A DNA stretch of 64,000 nt. Source: Paenibacillus wulumuqiensis (lineage in GTDB: Bacteria > Bacillota > Bacilli > Paenibacillales > Paenibacillaceae). Location: NCBI RefSeq assembly GCF_000971965.1, contig NZ_LAQP01000013.1, positions 62,001 through 126,000 on the forward strand. Direction: 5' to 3'. Made by a program: the position numbers and the translations under genes. How positions within the stretch are numbered: the stretch's first letter is position 1; each line of letters opens with the position of its first letter. The notes below the pieces were generated by a model, which was not told where the DNA came from, ran no database searches, and saw only the letters and a program-made list of their open reading frames with translations. Shown piece by piece: positions 25,399-34,631 of the stretch.

Positions 25399-26665
25399 AC
25401 AGACGATAACGCTACTGGAGCAGTACAGTGCCAAAATGAACCATATACTGGAATGGCTGTCCGGTTATGGCGCAGATGAACAGGGAGGTGTCACCCGGCT
25501 GCTGTATACGCCCGAGTGGGTGGCTGCGCAGGATGCGCTGTCTGCTTATATGAAGGAACACGGTCTGGACGCCTTTTATGATCAGGCAGGCAACCTGACC
25601 GGCCGACTCGCGGGGACCGATCCCGATTTGCTGCCGGTTGTTACCGGTTCTCATATCGATACCGTGATCTGTGGAGGCAAATACGATGGAGCCTATGGAG
25701 TGGTCGCCGGTATACTGGCACTTACGTATCTGCAGGAAATGTACGGTCCGCCGGTACGGACGATTGAAGTGGTGTCCTTTTGCGAGGAGGAAGGCAGCCG
25801 CTTTCCGCTGACGTACTGGGGATCGGGCAATATAGCCGGGAACTATAGCATGGACCGGATTCCGGCTGTCTGTGACAGAGACGGAATCACGCTGGAACAG
25901 GCGATGAGGAAAGCGGGATTTGGCCCGGATTCACCGCATATCCAGTGTAAGCGCAGCTGGGATACTTATGTGGAGCTTCATATAGAACAGGGATGTGTAC
26001 TGGAGCGCAGCCATCAGGCGATTGGCATCGTGAACGGTATCGTCGGCCAGCGGCGAATCCGGGTAGCGGTCAAAGGGGAAAGCAATCATGCCGGCACGAC
26101 TCCGATGGGCTGGCGCCGTGATGCCCTTGCCATTGCGGCAGAGATGATTGTCCGGATTCGCCGCTCCGCCCTGGAAGCCGGTGATCCGCTTGTCGCGACG
26201 GTCGGCTCGATCCAGCCTTCCCCGGGTGTATCGAATGTGATTGCTGGAGCGACTTCATTTACACTGGATATTCGTCATCTCGATGTGAAGGCGCTGGATG
26301 AATATACGTCCATGCTCCAGCATGATTTAACAGAGATTGCCCGGCAGGAAGGACTCGAAATGGATTGGGAGGAACATCTGAATGTTGATCCAGTGCTAAT
26401 GCATTCGGAGATTATCGCCGATTTGCAGCAGATCTGTACATCATCCGGGATTGCTCACCGGACCATGCCAAGCGGTGCCGGGCATGATGCCCAGATCATG
26501 GGTGCTCGGCGTCCGGCAGCGATGATTTTTGTACCCAGCCGGGAGGGAATTAGCCATAACCCGCTGGAATATACGGCTAATGAAGATTTGATGCAGGGAT
26601 TCCGCGTACTGACAGAATGGTTATATCAATATGCTTACCGAGGTGACTGCCATGAAACGTTATAA
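25391..26665 (+). CDS. allC: Allantoate amidohydrolase
   Basis: Releases ammonia and CO2 from allantoate to give S-ureidoglycine. It is a 424-aa M20-fold metalloenzyme with the metal motifs TGSHIDTVICGGKYDGAYG (about 85), FCEEEGSRFPL (about 128) and HIEQGCVLE (about 193). The lid-domain region is SNHAGTTPMGWRRDA and the late motif is SGAGHDAQIMG. The start at 25391 is inside the allB end and preceded by GGAGGTG. It overlaps the next gene by 14 bases, so the cluster is one tightly coupled operon. Confidence 0.94.
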   Translation: MAEQTITLLEQYSAKMNHILEWLSGYGADEQGGVTRLLYTPEWVAAQDALSAYMKEHGLDAFYDQAGNLTGRLAGTDPDLLPVVTGSHIDTVICGGKYDGAYGVVAGILALTYLQEMYGPPVRTIEVVSFCEEEGSRFPLTYWGSGNIAGNYSMDRIPAVCDRDGITLEQAMRKAGFGPDSPHIQCKRSWDTYVELHIEQGCVLERSHQAIGIVNGIVGQRRIRVAVKGESNHAGTTPMGWRRDALAIAAEMIVRIRRSALEAGDPLVATVGSIQPSPGVSNVIAGATSFTLDIRHLDVKALDEYTSMLQHDLTEIARQEGLEMDWEEHLNVDPVLMHSEIIADLQQICTSSGIAHRTMPSGAGHDAQIMGARRPAAMIFVPSREGISHNPLEYTANEDLMQGFRVLTEWLYQYAYRGDCHETL

Positions 26666-27905
26666 AGATCTTGCACCGCCGCCGCGTACGATTATGACGC
26701 CCGGTCCGGTTGAAGTGGACCCGCGTGTACTCCGGGCAATGTCCTATCCGATCCTGGGACAGTTTGATCCCGCCTTTACCGATCTGATGAATGAGACGAT
26801 GGAAATGCTGCGTGAGCTGTTCGTTACCGGCAATCAATGGTGCTATCCGGTAGACGGCACTTCACGCTCCGGTCTGGAAGCGGTTCTGGTCAGTCTGATT
26901 GAACCGGGAGATCGGGTGCTTGTGCCTATTTATGGTCGATTCGGACATCTGCTCACCGAGATTGCCGAACGCTGTGGTGCGGAAGTGATCACGATCGAAG
27001 CAGAGTGGGGAACGGTATTTGACCCGGAACAGGTCATTGGCGCGATCCGTCAGTATCGTCCGGCACTGGTAGCGATGGTGCATGGAGAGACGTCGACCGG
27101 ATGTATGCAGCCGCTGCAGGAGATCGGGCATTACTGCCGGGAAATGGATGTGTTGTTCGTCGTCGATGCCGTCGCTACGATCGGCGGTGTACCGGTATAT
27201 GCGGATGATTGGAAGATTGATGCGGTTATGGGCGGCACCCAGAAATGCCTGTCGGTTCCGGCGGGGATGGCGCCGCTCACTTACAATGACCGGATAGAGC
27301 GCAAGCTGCTGGCCCGTAAAAGCATCGAACGCGGACTGCGCAGCGCATCCGATTTCCAGCCGGCTTCCGTATCGGGCAGAAGTCGCATTGCCAGCAATTA
27401 TCTTGATCTGGCCCAGCTGCAGGACTACTGGAGCCCGGCCCGGTTAAATCATCATACCGAGGCAACTTCGATGCTGTATGCACTGCGGGAAGGGCTGCGC
27501 ATTCTACTGGAGGAAGGACTGGAGGCGCGCTTTGCCCGCCACAGGGAGAACGGAGCAGCTATTGTAGCCGGTGTACGGGGAATGGGACTGCAGCTGTTCG
27601 GCAATGATGAGGCCCGCCTGCCGGTCGTTACCTGTATCGAGATTCCGGCGGGAATCGATGGCGAGAGTGTCCGCTCCATGCTGCTGGAGGACTTTGGCAT
27701 CGAGATCGCCAGTTCATTCGGTCCGCTCAAAGGCAGAATCTGGCGGATCGGCAGCATGGGCTACAGCAGCAGCCGCAAAAATGTGCTGCATGTGCTGGGA
27801 GCGCTGGAAGCGACTTTGCTGCGGCATGGTCTGAAGCTGCCGGCGGGCGAGGGGGTACAGGCTGCGCTGGATGTCTATGCCGGCAAGGAGGAAGTGACGT
27901 GCTGA
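26652..27905 (+). CDS. pucG: (S)-Ureidoglycine-glyoxylate aminotransferase
   Basis: A PLP enzyme of the AGXT class V family, 417 aa. In Bacillus its homologue PucG transfers the amino group of ureidoglycine to glyoxylate, giving oxalurate and glycine. Family marks are MTPGPVEVDPRVLRAM at the N-terminus, GTSRSGLEAVL (about 75), VDAVATIGG (Asp of the PLP pyridine contact) and GGTQKCLSVPAG with the Schiff-base lysine (about 197). The start at 26652 has GAGGTG upstream. It overlaps both neighbours, showing strict co-expression with allantoate degradation. The product oxalurate gives a reason for the next gene. Confidence 0.92.
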   Translation: MKRYKDLAPPPRTIMTPGPVEVDPRVLRAMSYPILGQFDPAFTDLMNETMEMLRELFVTGNQWCYPVDGTSRSGLEAVLVSLIEPGDRVLVPIYGRFGHLLTEIAERCGAEVITIEAEWGTVFDPEQVIGAIRQYRPALVAMVHGETSTGCMQPLQEIGHYCREMDVLFVVDAVATIGGVPVYADDWKIDAVMGGTQKCLSVPAGMAPLTYNDRIERKLLARKSIERGLRSASDFQPASVSGRSRIASNYLDLAQLQDYWSPARLNHHTEATSMLYALREGLRILLEEGLEARFARHRENGAAIVAGVRGMGLQLFGNDEARLPVVTCIEIPAGIDGESVRSMLLEDFGIEIASSFGPLKGRIWRIGSMGYSSSRKNVLHVLGALEATLLRHGLKLPAGEGVQAALDVYAGKEEVTC

Positions 27906-29494
27906 TGAATATCATGCCCCTCTCACGCAAAGGCATGGTCGCTGCGCCTCATTATCTGGCCAGTCAGACCGGTGCCTTTATATTACAATCCGGCGGTAAT
28001 GCCATCGATGCAGCTGTCGCTGTCAGTGCGGTACTCGGTGTCGTGTATCCGCATATGACCGGGCCGGGCGGAGATGCCTTTTTCCTTATTCATGACGGCC
28101 GAACAGGAGAGATCAAAGCCTATAACGGTAGCGGACGCTCTGCAGCAGGAGCTGTACCCCAGTGGTATCTGGGCAAAGGATATACATCCATTCCACAGCG
28201 TGGACCACTATCTGCTGTCACCGTACCGGGGATGGTCGATGCCTGGGAAGCGGTCTGGAAAAGATATGGACGTCTGCCCTGGACAGAAGTGATGCAGCCG
28301 GCTATTCGTTATGCGAAAGAAGGATTCCCGGCTTCACCGAGTCTGGCCCGCTGGACGGTGCGTGATCTGGAGTGGCTGCAGGCGGACCCTTATCTGTATC
28401 GAACTTTTCTGCGGCAAGGACGGCCATTGGAAGAAGGAGATTGGGTCGTGCAGCCGGAGCTGGCAGCCGCACTGCAGGGAATCGCCGAGCAGGGAAGCGA
28501 CTATATGTATGCAGGTATGCTGGGACAGCAGATCGGTCAGGCGGCTGAGCAGGATGGCAGCCTGCTGACTGCCGCAGACTTTGCCGCGCATCGGGGAGAA
28601 TGGGTAGATCCCATCTCCACTACCTACCGGGGGCATGAAGTGCATCAGCTGCCGCCCAATACGCAGGGATTTTCGTTGTTGATGATGCTCAATATGCTGG
28701 AGCAGACCGATCTGTCGGCTGTGGCGCGCTTCTCGCCGGAGTTCTACCATCTGATGACCGAGACGGTCAAGAAGGCTTTTCGCGACCGGGACCGTTATCT
28801 GACCGATCCGGGATTCCGCGATATCCCGCTCGAACGGCTGCTCTCCAAGGAATATGCGCAGGAATTATGGCATGAAATGCAGTACCAGCCGCAGGCAGCA
28901 GATCATCTGTCCGCTGCGATGGGACAGGATACCGCCTATGCAGCCGTAACGGATGAAGAAGGCAATGCCGTTTCGTTTATTCAGAGTCTGTATTTTGATT
29001 TTGGATCAGCGTATGTACCGGGAGGACAAGGTGTCATTTTGCAAAATCGGGGTTCCTTCTTCTCCCTAGACGACCGTCATCCGAATGTATTGGAACCGCG
29101 GAAGCGAACTTTCCACACGCTCATGCCTGGTATGGTTACCAAAAACGGCAAACCCTGCCTGCTGCTCGGTACACAGGGCGGCGAAGGACAACCGCAGACC
29201 CAGCTGTCCATCCTGACTGGCATCATTGATTACAAGCTAAATATCCAACAGGCTATCGCCCTGCCCCGCTGGCTCTACGGACGTACCTGGGGCACACTCA
29301 GCGATACACTGAAGATCGAGAACCGTTCTTACGAAGATATCTATTCCAGACTGGAAGCCTACGGACACACCGTCGAACCCGTCCGCGACTACGATGCCCT
29401 GATGGGCGAGGCCCAGGGCATCCATATCAGTGACCAGGGCCTATTCAGCGGATCCGCCGACCCCCGCAGCGACGGCATGGCCATCGGCATATAA
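27899..29494 (+). CDS. Gamma-glutamyltransferase-like Ntn hydrolase, candidate oxamate amidohydrolase (HpxW-like)
   Basis: A 531-aa member of the gamma-glutamyltranspeptidase family. The first ~340 residues are the large subunit (GGNAIDAAVAVSAVLGVVYP..., GPGGDAFFLI). Autocleavage would occur before the Thr of GQDTAYAAVTDEEGNAVSF (about 342), the new N-terminal nucleophile. No signal peptide is present, unlike periplasmic or secreted GGTs. In Klebsiella the related HpxW hydrolyses oxamate to oxalate and ammonia in urate breakdown. Position directly after pucG, whose product oxalurate leads to oxamate, makes that role likely here. GTG 27899 has GGAGG at good distance; ATG 27905 is the alternative. 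It overlaps pucG. Confidence 0.8.
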   Translation: MLMNIMPLSRKGMVAAPHYLASQTGAFILQSGGNAIDAAVAVSAVLGVVYPHMTGPGGDAFFLIHDGRTGEIKAYNGSGRSAAGAVPQWYLGKGYTSIPQRGPLSAVTVPGMVDAWEAVWKRYGRLPWTEVMQPAIRYAKEGFPASPSLARWTVRDLEWLQADPYLYRTFLRQGRPLEEGDWVVQPELAAALQGIAEQGSDYMYAGMLGQQIGQAAEQDGSLLTAADFAAHRGEWVDPISTTYRGHEVHQLPPNTQGFSLLMMLNMLEQTDLSAVARFSPEFYHLMTETVKKAFRDRDRYLTDPGFRDIPLERLLSKEYAQELWHEMQYQPQAADHLSAAMGQDTAYAAVTDEEGNAVSFIQSLYFDFGSAYVPGGQGVILQNRGSFFSLDDRHPNVLEPRKRTFHTLMPGMVTKNGKPCLLLGTQGGEGQPQTQLSILTGIIDYKLNIQQAIALPRWLYGRTWGTLSDTLKIENRSYEDIYSRLEAYGHTVEPVRDYDALMGEAQGIHISDQGLFSGSADPRSDGMAIGI

Positions 29495-29988
29495 GCTATC
29501 GCCGGATAAGCAGCGGTACTGGAGTAAGATGATGGTAGCTGAGGCGATAGGGATATTAAAGTAGTGAAGGAAGCGAAAACGGAACAAGGTAAAGAGAATA
29601 CAAACGGTCTAAGTGTTAGAAGTCCTTCCAGTGTTCTCGGCTCTAATTTCCTTATAATTTATGCATCATTCAAAACCAGTATGTACAGAAAGTGATGGCT
29701 CCAGCACGGAACGCAAGAAAGGAAATAAAGGCAATCGACGACCTTTAAGCCTGGAGATCTTCCTTAGGCCTACCTGTTCAAGATCTCCAGGCTTAACCGG
29801 AGGAGAGGCCTTTATTCCTTTCTGGAGTGAACCACCAAGATCCATCCCATTCTTTATTTATCTGCCACACATACCATGTAGAAATAGAAGCCACAGTAGA
29901 GAATCAGCACAACCAACAATGAACTGCCGCAGACTCTCATCACATCCATATACGTCGCAGCAGCCATACACCAGAGGGGGAAGCGGAA
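29495..29988. other. Intergenic region with nested inverted repeats
   Basis: About 490 bases between two purine genes with no believable gene. Its main content is a two-level inverted repeat at 29717-29821, described separately. There is no T-run terminator, so transcription may continue into the aminohydrolase gene or restart here. Confidence 0.5.
29717..29821. repeat. Nested inverted repeat (17-bp perfect inner arms, ~15-bp outer arms)
   Basis: Inner arms 29745-29761 and 29780-29796 are perfect complements (17 bp) around an 18-base loop. Outer arms 29717-29732 and 29808-29821 pair with one bulge (GAAAGGAAATAAAGGC against GCCTTTATTCCTTTC). Together they could fold into one long RNA hairpin or mark a small mobile-element relic. 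Confidence 0.7.
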
Positions 29989-31314
29989 ATGGCAAGTATA
30001 CTGATCAGACAAGCTCAAATCGTAACCATGAACGCAAGCGAAGAAGTGTTTACCGGCGATCTGCTGATTGAAAATAACAAAATCGCCAAAATGGGCATTC
30101 ATCTCGATGATTATGCCGACCGTGAGATTGACGCGCGCGGCAAGACGCTTCTGCCCGGCTTTATCCAGACGCATATCCATCTGTGCCAGACCATTTTCCG
30201 GGGACGGGCGGATGATATGGAGCTGATGGACTGGCTGCGCAAACGGATCTGGCCGCTGGAAGCTGCCCATGATGAAGAATCCATCTTCTATTCGGCGCTG
30301 CTGGGCATCGGCGAACTCATTTCCAGCGGGACAACGACGATCTGCGATATGGAGACTGTTCACCATACGGATTCAGCGTTCCAGGCGATGGCACAGAGCG
30401 GTCTGCGTGTCATCTCTGGCAAGGTGATGATGGATCACGGAGATGATGTACCCGAGCCGCTGCAGGAAAAGACCGAAGAATCTTTGCAAAAAAGTGTGGA
30501 TCTGCTGGAAAAATGGAACGGATTCGGTGGAGGGCGCATCCAATATGCATTCTGTCCGCGCTTCGTCGTCTCCTGTACGGAGAAGCTGCTGACCGAAGTG
30601 CGTGATCTGTCCGCCCAGTATCATGTGCGCGTTCATACCCATGCTTCGGAGAACCGCGGCGAGATTGCACTCGTCGAGCAGGAGCGGGGCATGCGCAATA
30701 TTGTCTATCTGGATCATATCGGACTGGCGAATCCGCGCCTCATTCTGGCGCACTGTGTCTGGCTGAGTGAAGAGGAGAAGCAGATTCTGCACAGGCGTGG
30801 GGTCAAAGTCACCCATTGTCCAGGCTCCAACATGAAGCTGTCTTCCGGTATTGCAGAGATTCCCGATCTGATGAACCGTCATATTCACGTCGGTATCGGA
30901 GCCGATGGAGCGCCGTGCAACAACAATCTCGATATGTTCCAGGAAATGCGCATGACCGCGCTTATCCAGAAAGTGCCGCATGGTCCGACTGTGATGGACG
31001 CACGTACCGTACTACGGATGGCGACGATGGGCGGCGCGGAAGTGCTGGGACTGTCCAAAGAAATCGGCAGCCTCGAAGTGGGCAAAAAAGCGGATCTGGT
31101 GCTGCTTGATCTGGAAGATTATCATACGTTTCCTTCTCATGATGTGGATGTGTATTCCAGAGTGGTCTACTCAGCTGCACGCAGCAATGTGGATACGGTC
31201 ATTATTGACGGCCAGATCGTTTTTGAGAACCGTCAGGTGAAGACGATCGACCGCAGTATTGTACTGCGTGAATCCGATCGTTCGATCAAGCGGCTGCTGA
31301 GCCGGATTGGCTGA
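29989..31314 (+). CDS. Amidohydrolase-family aminohydrolase, candidate guanine (or 8-oxoguanine) deaminase
   Basis: A 441-aa member of the ATZ/TRZ (cog0402-type) aminohydrolases. Zinc ligands are seen in QTHIHLCQT (about 60), VHTHASENRGE (about 209), LAHCVWLSEEE (about 247) and GIGADGAPCNNNLD (about 304). The family includes guanine deaminase, 8-oxoguanine deaminase, MTA/SAH deaminase and triazine hydrolases. Location between the ureide genes and the xanthine dehydrogenase genes favours guanine-to-xanthine deamination, which would feed xanthine dehydrogenase. A GGGGGAAG site precedes the ATG. The exact substrate cannot be fixed by eye. Confidence 0.8.
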   Translation: MASILIRQAQIVTMNASEEVFTGDLLIENNKIAKMGIHLDDYADREIDARGKTLLPGFIQTHIHLCQTIFRGRADDMELMDWLRKRIWPLEAAHDEESIFYSALLGIGELISSGTTTICDMETVHHTDSAFQAMAQSGLRVISGKVMMDHGDDVPEPLQEKTEESLQKSVDLLEKWNGFGGGRIQYAFCPRFVVSCTEKLLTEVRDLSAQYHVRVHTHASENRGEIALVEQERGMRNIVYLDHIGLANPRLILAHCVWLSEEEKQILHRRGVKVTHCPGSNMKLSSGIAEIPDLMNRHIHVGIGADGAPCNNNLDMFQEMRMTALIQKVPHGPTVMDARTVLRMATMGGAEVLGLSKEIGSLEVGKKADLVLLDLEDYHTFPSHDVDVYSRVVYSAARSNVDTVIIDGQIVFENRQVKTIDRSIVLRESDRSIKRLLSRIG

Positions 31315-31430
31315 TAGCAAAGGAACTTTTACGTTTTAATCTATTTTTTAATGGTGATGGCTTGACTGGAGAGCGGACGAGCAGGCAGTTTTCATAGCGG
31401 ATTCGATCTGGAAAAGGGGAGCTGAAGACG

Positions 31431-32543
31431 ATGGATATGAAGGATTTATGCGTAATGGCCCGGCGTGAACGTCAGCATCATATTCGTACCGTTCTTGCTA
31501 CAGTCGTACATGTGCAGGGTCATGCCTACCGCAAGGAAGGCGTCTCCATGCTGCTGACCGAGGATGGACGGCACTATGGAACGATCAGCCCCGGCTGTCT
31601 GGAAGAAGACCTGTGCGGACGGGTGGAATCTGCCTGGAACAGCTGCACAGTACAGATGGTGGAATACGATATGCGTCCGGCAGATGATCTGTCATGGGGA
31701 GAGAATGTCGGCTGCGGCGGATGTCTCCATATTTTGCTGGAGCCGGTACGCGGTGAACTGGAACATATTTTGGAGACGCTTGATCAGCGGCTTGAGCAGG
31801 GAGAGGCAGTCATGCTGAGCCGTTCGTTTGTTGAAAATGGACCGAAGGTAGAGTACAGGCTGTCTTCCACCGCTGCCGAGCCTGGAGATCCAGCACGGTC
31901 CGTACCATTAACGGAGGAATCTGCATCTGCCGTTTCCCCTGGGGTCTCCCAGACCCTGTTCCTCGCTCATAATCGCGATCCCGAATATGCCAATACTCCT
32001 TCGATGGAGAATAAAAAGTATACGTTCATCCGTACCTACCGCCCCAAGCCGCGTCTGATTCTGATTGGAGCAGGCGATGACAGTCGACTCGTCAGCTCGC
32101 TTGCGCAAGCTTCGGGATTTCGGGTAGTTGTTGGAGATTGGCGTGAAGCACTCTGCACCGACGAGCGATTTCCCGGTGCGGTCTGTATTACCGGATTTCC
32201 GGCAGAACTGTACACCCGCATCTCTCCGCAGATCGGTGATTACATGCTGCTCATGAGTCATAATTTCCCGCGAGAAAGGGAGTGGATTGAGCTGATCGAG
32301 GATTGTCCTTATGCGTATCTCGGCATTATGGGATCATCCGAGCGAACAAGACGGTTGTTTGATCAGCTGCCTGCCTATCCTCATGTGCATTCCCCGGTTG
32401 GACTTTCGATTGGAGCGGATGGACCCGATGAGATTGCGATCAGCATTGCAGCCGAATTAATTGCCGTCAAAAGGGATCGTAAGCCGCAACCGAGGGAGGG
32501 ATCTGCTCATGCATATCGCCGGATTGGTACTGGCAGCAGGTAG
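31431..32543 (+). CDS. pucA: XdhC/CoxI-family xanthine dehydrogenase maturation factor
   Basis: A 370-aa protein. The N-terminal XdhC/CoxI domain has SPGCLEEDLCGRVE and the ENVGCGGCLHILLEP cysteine motif (about 85-100). A variable, Ser/Glu-rich linker of ~55 residues (about 135-190) is followed by the C-terminal Rossmann domain RLILIGAGDDSRLVSSLAQ (about 205). Members bind and sulphurate the molybdenum cofactor before insertion into xanthine dehydrogenase. GGGGAG precedes the ATG. It overlaps pucB by 35 bases, and both lie upstream of the subunit genes they serve. Confidence 0.92.
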   Translation: MDMKDLCVMARRERQHHIRTVLATVVHVQGHAYRKEGVSMLLTEDGRHYGTISPGCLEEDLCGRVESAWNSCTVQMVEYDMRPADDLSWGENVGCGGCLHILLEPVRGELEHILETLDQRLEQGEAVMLSRSFVENGPKVEYRLSSTAAEPGDPARSVPLTEESASAVSPGVSQTLFLAHNRDPEYANTPSMENKKYTFIRTYRPKPRLILIGAGDDSRLVSSLAQASGFRVVVGDWREALCTDERFPGAVCITGFPAELYTRISPQIGDYMLLMSHNFPREREWIELIEDCPYAYLGIMGSSERTRRLFDQLPAYPHVHSPVGLSIGADGPDEIAISIAAELIAVKRDRKPQPREGSAHAYRRIGTGSR

Positions 32544-33300
32544 AAGCAGCCGGATGGGCAGAGACAAGCTCTCTTTACCGCTCTGTCCACATCCAAATGG
32601 TGCAGCTGCAGGGCAGGTTGATTTGCCTAATTATCCACAAGAGAATGATGGCGACCATACAGCCCTTGCTGCCGGAGACCGAGTACAGGAGCATACAGAG
32701 CAGGAACAGACAGTAGAAGGTCGACGATCTGCCTCCGACCAGTCAATCAGTGTGGGGGGTAGCGTGCTGAGTGTCATACATTCCGAAGGTCAGCTGTCCC
32801 CGGTCGTTATTGTGCATGCCCCTCATTCTTCCGAAGCATGGCAGAGGGAAGTGCAGCAGTGGTGCTGCCGTACGGATGGATGGTTTGCCGCAGAATGTGC
32901 CGAAGCAGACAGGGGCATGTCCTATTCCATCCGCTGCGGCATGCAGCAGATTCGGCAGTCAGCCGCCGATGCAGTAATGATCCTGCTGGCCGATCAGCCG
33001 CTCATTGATGCGCCAATGCTGGCAGATATGATGAAATCCTGGCAGCACGCCGGGGAGGCACTGGATTATATGGCTGCCTCGGATGGTCAGCAGGCTCAGC
33101 CACCTGTCATTCTGGCACGCCGTATCTGGAACAGGCTGGATGAACTAACCGGAGATCAGGGAGCGAGAAAGCTGCTCCGGCAGCCTGATCTACAGGGACA
33201 GACTCTGCAGTATGCCGCCTATCATTTCTGGGATACGGATACACCGGAAGCCCTGCAGCATATACGCGACCATATCAAACACTCCTTGAATGCTGGATAA
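32509..33300 (+). CDS. pucB: Molybdenum cofactor nucleotidyltransferase (MocA/PucB-like) with an inserted linker
   Basis: A 263-aa protein of the MobA/MocA fold. It opens with the nucleotide-binding motif GLVLAAGRSSRMGRDKLSLPL, and later has MSYSIRCGMQQI and ILLADQPLIDAPML, as in cytidylyl or guanylyl transferases for the cofactor. The start ATG 32509 is fixed by GAGGGAGGG. Residues ~28-78 are a polar, Gln/Glu-rich stretch where the fold normally has a short helix and the label for the product loop, so it looks like an insertion. The role is to complete the cofactor for the downstream xanthine dehydrogenase. A terminator begins within its last codons. Confidence 0.88.
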   Translation: MHIAGLVLAAGRSSRMGRDKLSLPLCPHPNGAAAGQVDLPNYPQENDGDHTALAAGDRVQEHTEQEQTVEGRRSASDQSISVGGSVLSVIHSEGQLSPVVIVHAPHSSEAWQREVQQWCCRTDGWFAAECAEADRGMSYSIRCGMQQIRQSAADAVMILLADQPLIDAPMLADMMKSWQHAGEALDYMAASDGQQAQPPVILARRIWNRLDELTGDQGARKLLRQPDLQGQTLQYAAYHFWDTDTPEALQHIRDHIKHSLNAG

Positions 33301-33314
33301 TCCGGAGTGTTTTT
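33277..33314 (+). terminator. Terminator at the end of pucB
   Basis: AAACACTCC (within the last codons) pairs with GGAGTGTTT (33304-33312), followed by T. It ends the first part of the purine cluster. Confidence 0.8.
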
Positions 33315-33571
33315 GTTATTTGTTGAATCATTTATATAGAAGCGGATAGGTCAGTGCCTAAAATAGATTGGAAAATTGGTATGAGAATTATAGGTCAGGA
33401 CCCTGGCAGGTTCTTTCATTTTATGTACTTCTCATCTGTTTTGATTTCAGTATAATAAAATATTTTACGTAAATTTAGTTTACATATGATGACGATTTTT
33501 TAGAATTATTTAATTATAAAAACTAAAATAAGCTTAATATTTAGAATTTTCACAAATATGAGTTAGTTTAG

Positions 33572-33600
33572 TTGACGCCTATTATTGGTTTAATTACGAT
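33572..33600 (+). promoter_or_regulatory. Sigma-A promoter of the xanthine dehydrogenase subunit operon
   Basis: TTGACG (33572-33577), 17-base spacer, TACGAT (33595-33600), about 35 bases before pucC. The spacer contains TTGGTTTAA, close to the TTGGTTAA core of the Bacillus PucR box but with one extra T. The rest of the AT-rich 33315-33571 stretch shows nothing else. Confidence 0.55.
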
Positions 33601-33635
33601 ATGTTAAATAATATTGACAATGTGGAGGTGGCCTC

Positions 33636-34625
33636 ATGAATAGGCAAAGTACAGCATCCTCATTGCCTGCTCCGGTACTTCCCCATGTCTGGGAGCCGGC
33701 GAGTGCACAAGAAGCGATCACGCTAAAGCGTCAATATGGTGCGGATTCGGCCTATGTCGCAGGCAGCACCCTGCTGCGTACCCAGTGGGAGGGCGGGCTG
33801 CTGACCATCCCGGCACATATGATCCGGCTCGATACAATTGAGGGACTTAATGGCATTATGGAAGATGAACAGCAGATTCGGATCGGAGCCTTAACGACCC
33901 TGCGTGAATGTGGGCATGATCATCGGCTGCGTATCCATGGCAATACCTGCAGTACGGCCTGTCGTCATATCGCTGCTCCGGCCGTACGTAATCTGGGTAC
34001 GATAGGCGGCAATATTTCATCGGCTGTAGGGGATATGATTCCTGCCCTGCTCGTTCATGATGCTCGGCTCGTCTGGATGGACACCGAACATCATCCATCC
34101 GAATACGAGCAGGAGCTGGTCGATTGGCTGGAACAGGTTCGGGTAGGCAGACGCAGCCTGTATGCGGTACTGCTCGGCATTGTTATTGATAAAAGTGGGC
34201 CGGATACTGCGCCTGATCTGCATAATCATCAGAACTCAGCCCCTTTCCATACAAGCCTTTCCAGTGAACCATCCTGGCGGGAGATTAGTTTTTACCGCAA
34301 AGTGGGACGGAGAGAAGCATTTACCCCTTCGCTCGTGACGGTAGCTTTCCGGGCGCTTATGAATCGTGAGGGAGTACTGGTGAATGTGAAGGCTGCTGCA
34401 GGCGGTGGTGCCGGTCTTGCGATGCGGCTGAGCCGATGTGAACAGCTGCTGGAAGGCAAAGTCTATGACCCACGGTATACAGCAGAATTGGCTGCACTTG
34501 TAGAAAAGGAATGGGTGAGCTACAGCGATCCATTTGCCTCGGAATCATACCGTCGTCAGACCGCCGGCAATCTGCTGGCGGCAGGATTGTGGGAGACATT
34601 ACATCAGGAGATGGAGAGGGGATGA
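33636..34625 (+). CDS. pucC: Xanthine dehydrogenase FAD-binding subunit
   Basis: A 329-aa flavoprotein subunit that passes electrons from the iron-sulphur subunit to NAD. FAD-binding marks are YVAGSTLLRTQWEGG (about 40), the RNLGTIGGNISSAVG loop (about 115-130) and DMIPALLVHDARLVW. The C-terminal CO dehydrogenase flavoprotein-type domain follows (TPSLVTVAFRAL..., GGGAGLAMRLSRCEQLLEG). AATGTGGAGGTGG gives a strong ribosome site. It is the first gene of the subunit operon and is followed directly by pucD. Confidence 0.93.
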   Translation: MNRQSTASSLPAPVLPHVWEPASAQEAITLKRQYGADSAYVAGSTLLRTQWEGGLLTIPAHMIRLDTIEGLNGIMEDEQQIRIGALTTLRECGHDHRLRIHGNTCSTACRHIAAPAVRNLGTIGGNISSAVGDMIPALLVHDARLVWMDTEHHPSEYEQELVDWLEQVRVGRRSLYAVLLGIVIDKSGPDTAPDLHNHQNSAPFHTSLSSEPSWREISFYRKVGRREAFTPSLVTVAFRALMNREGVLVNVKAAAGGGAGLAMRLSRCEQLLEGKVYDPRYTAELAALVEKEWVSYSDPFASESYRRQTAGNLLAAGLWETLHQEMERG

Positions 34626-34631
34626 CGGGAG

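Noticed and set aside
29661-30071. A 136-codon plus-strand frame over the nested repeat region
   Set aside because: It has no ribosome site, low-complexity composition, and overlaps the well-supported start of the aminohydrolase.
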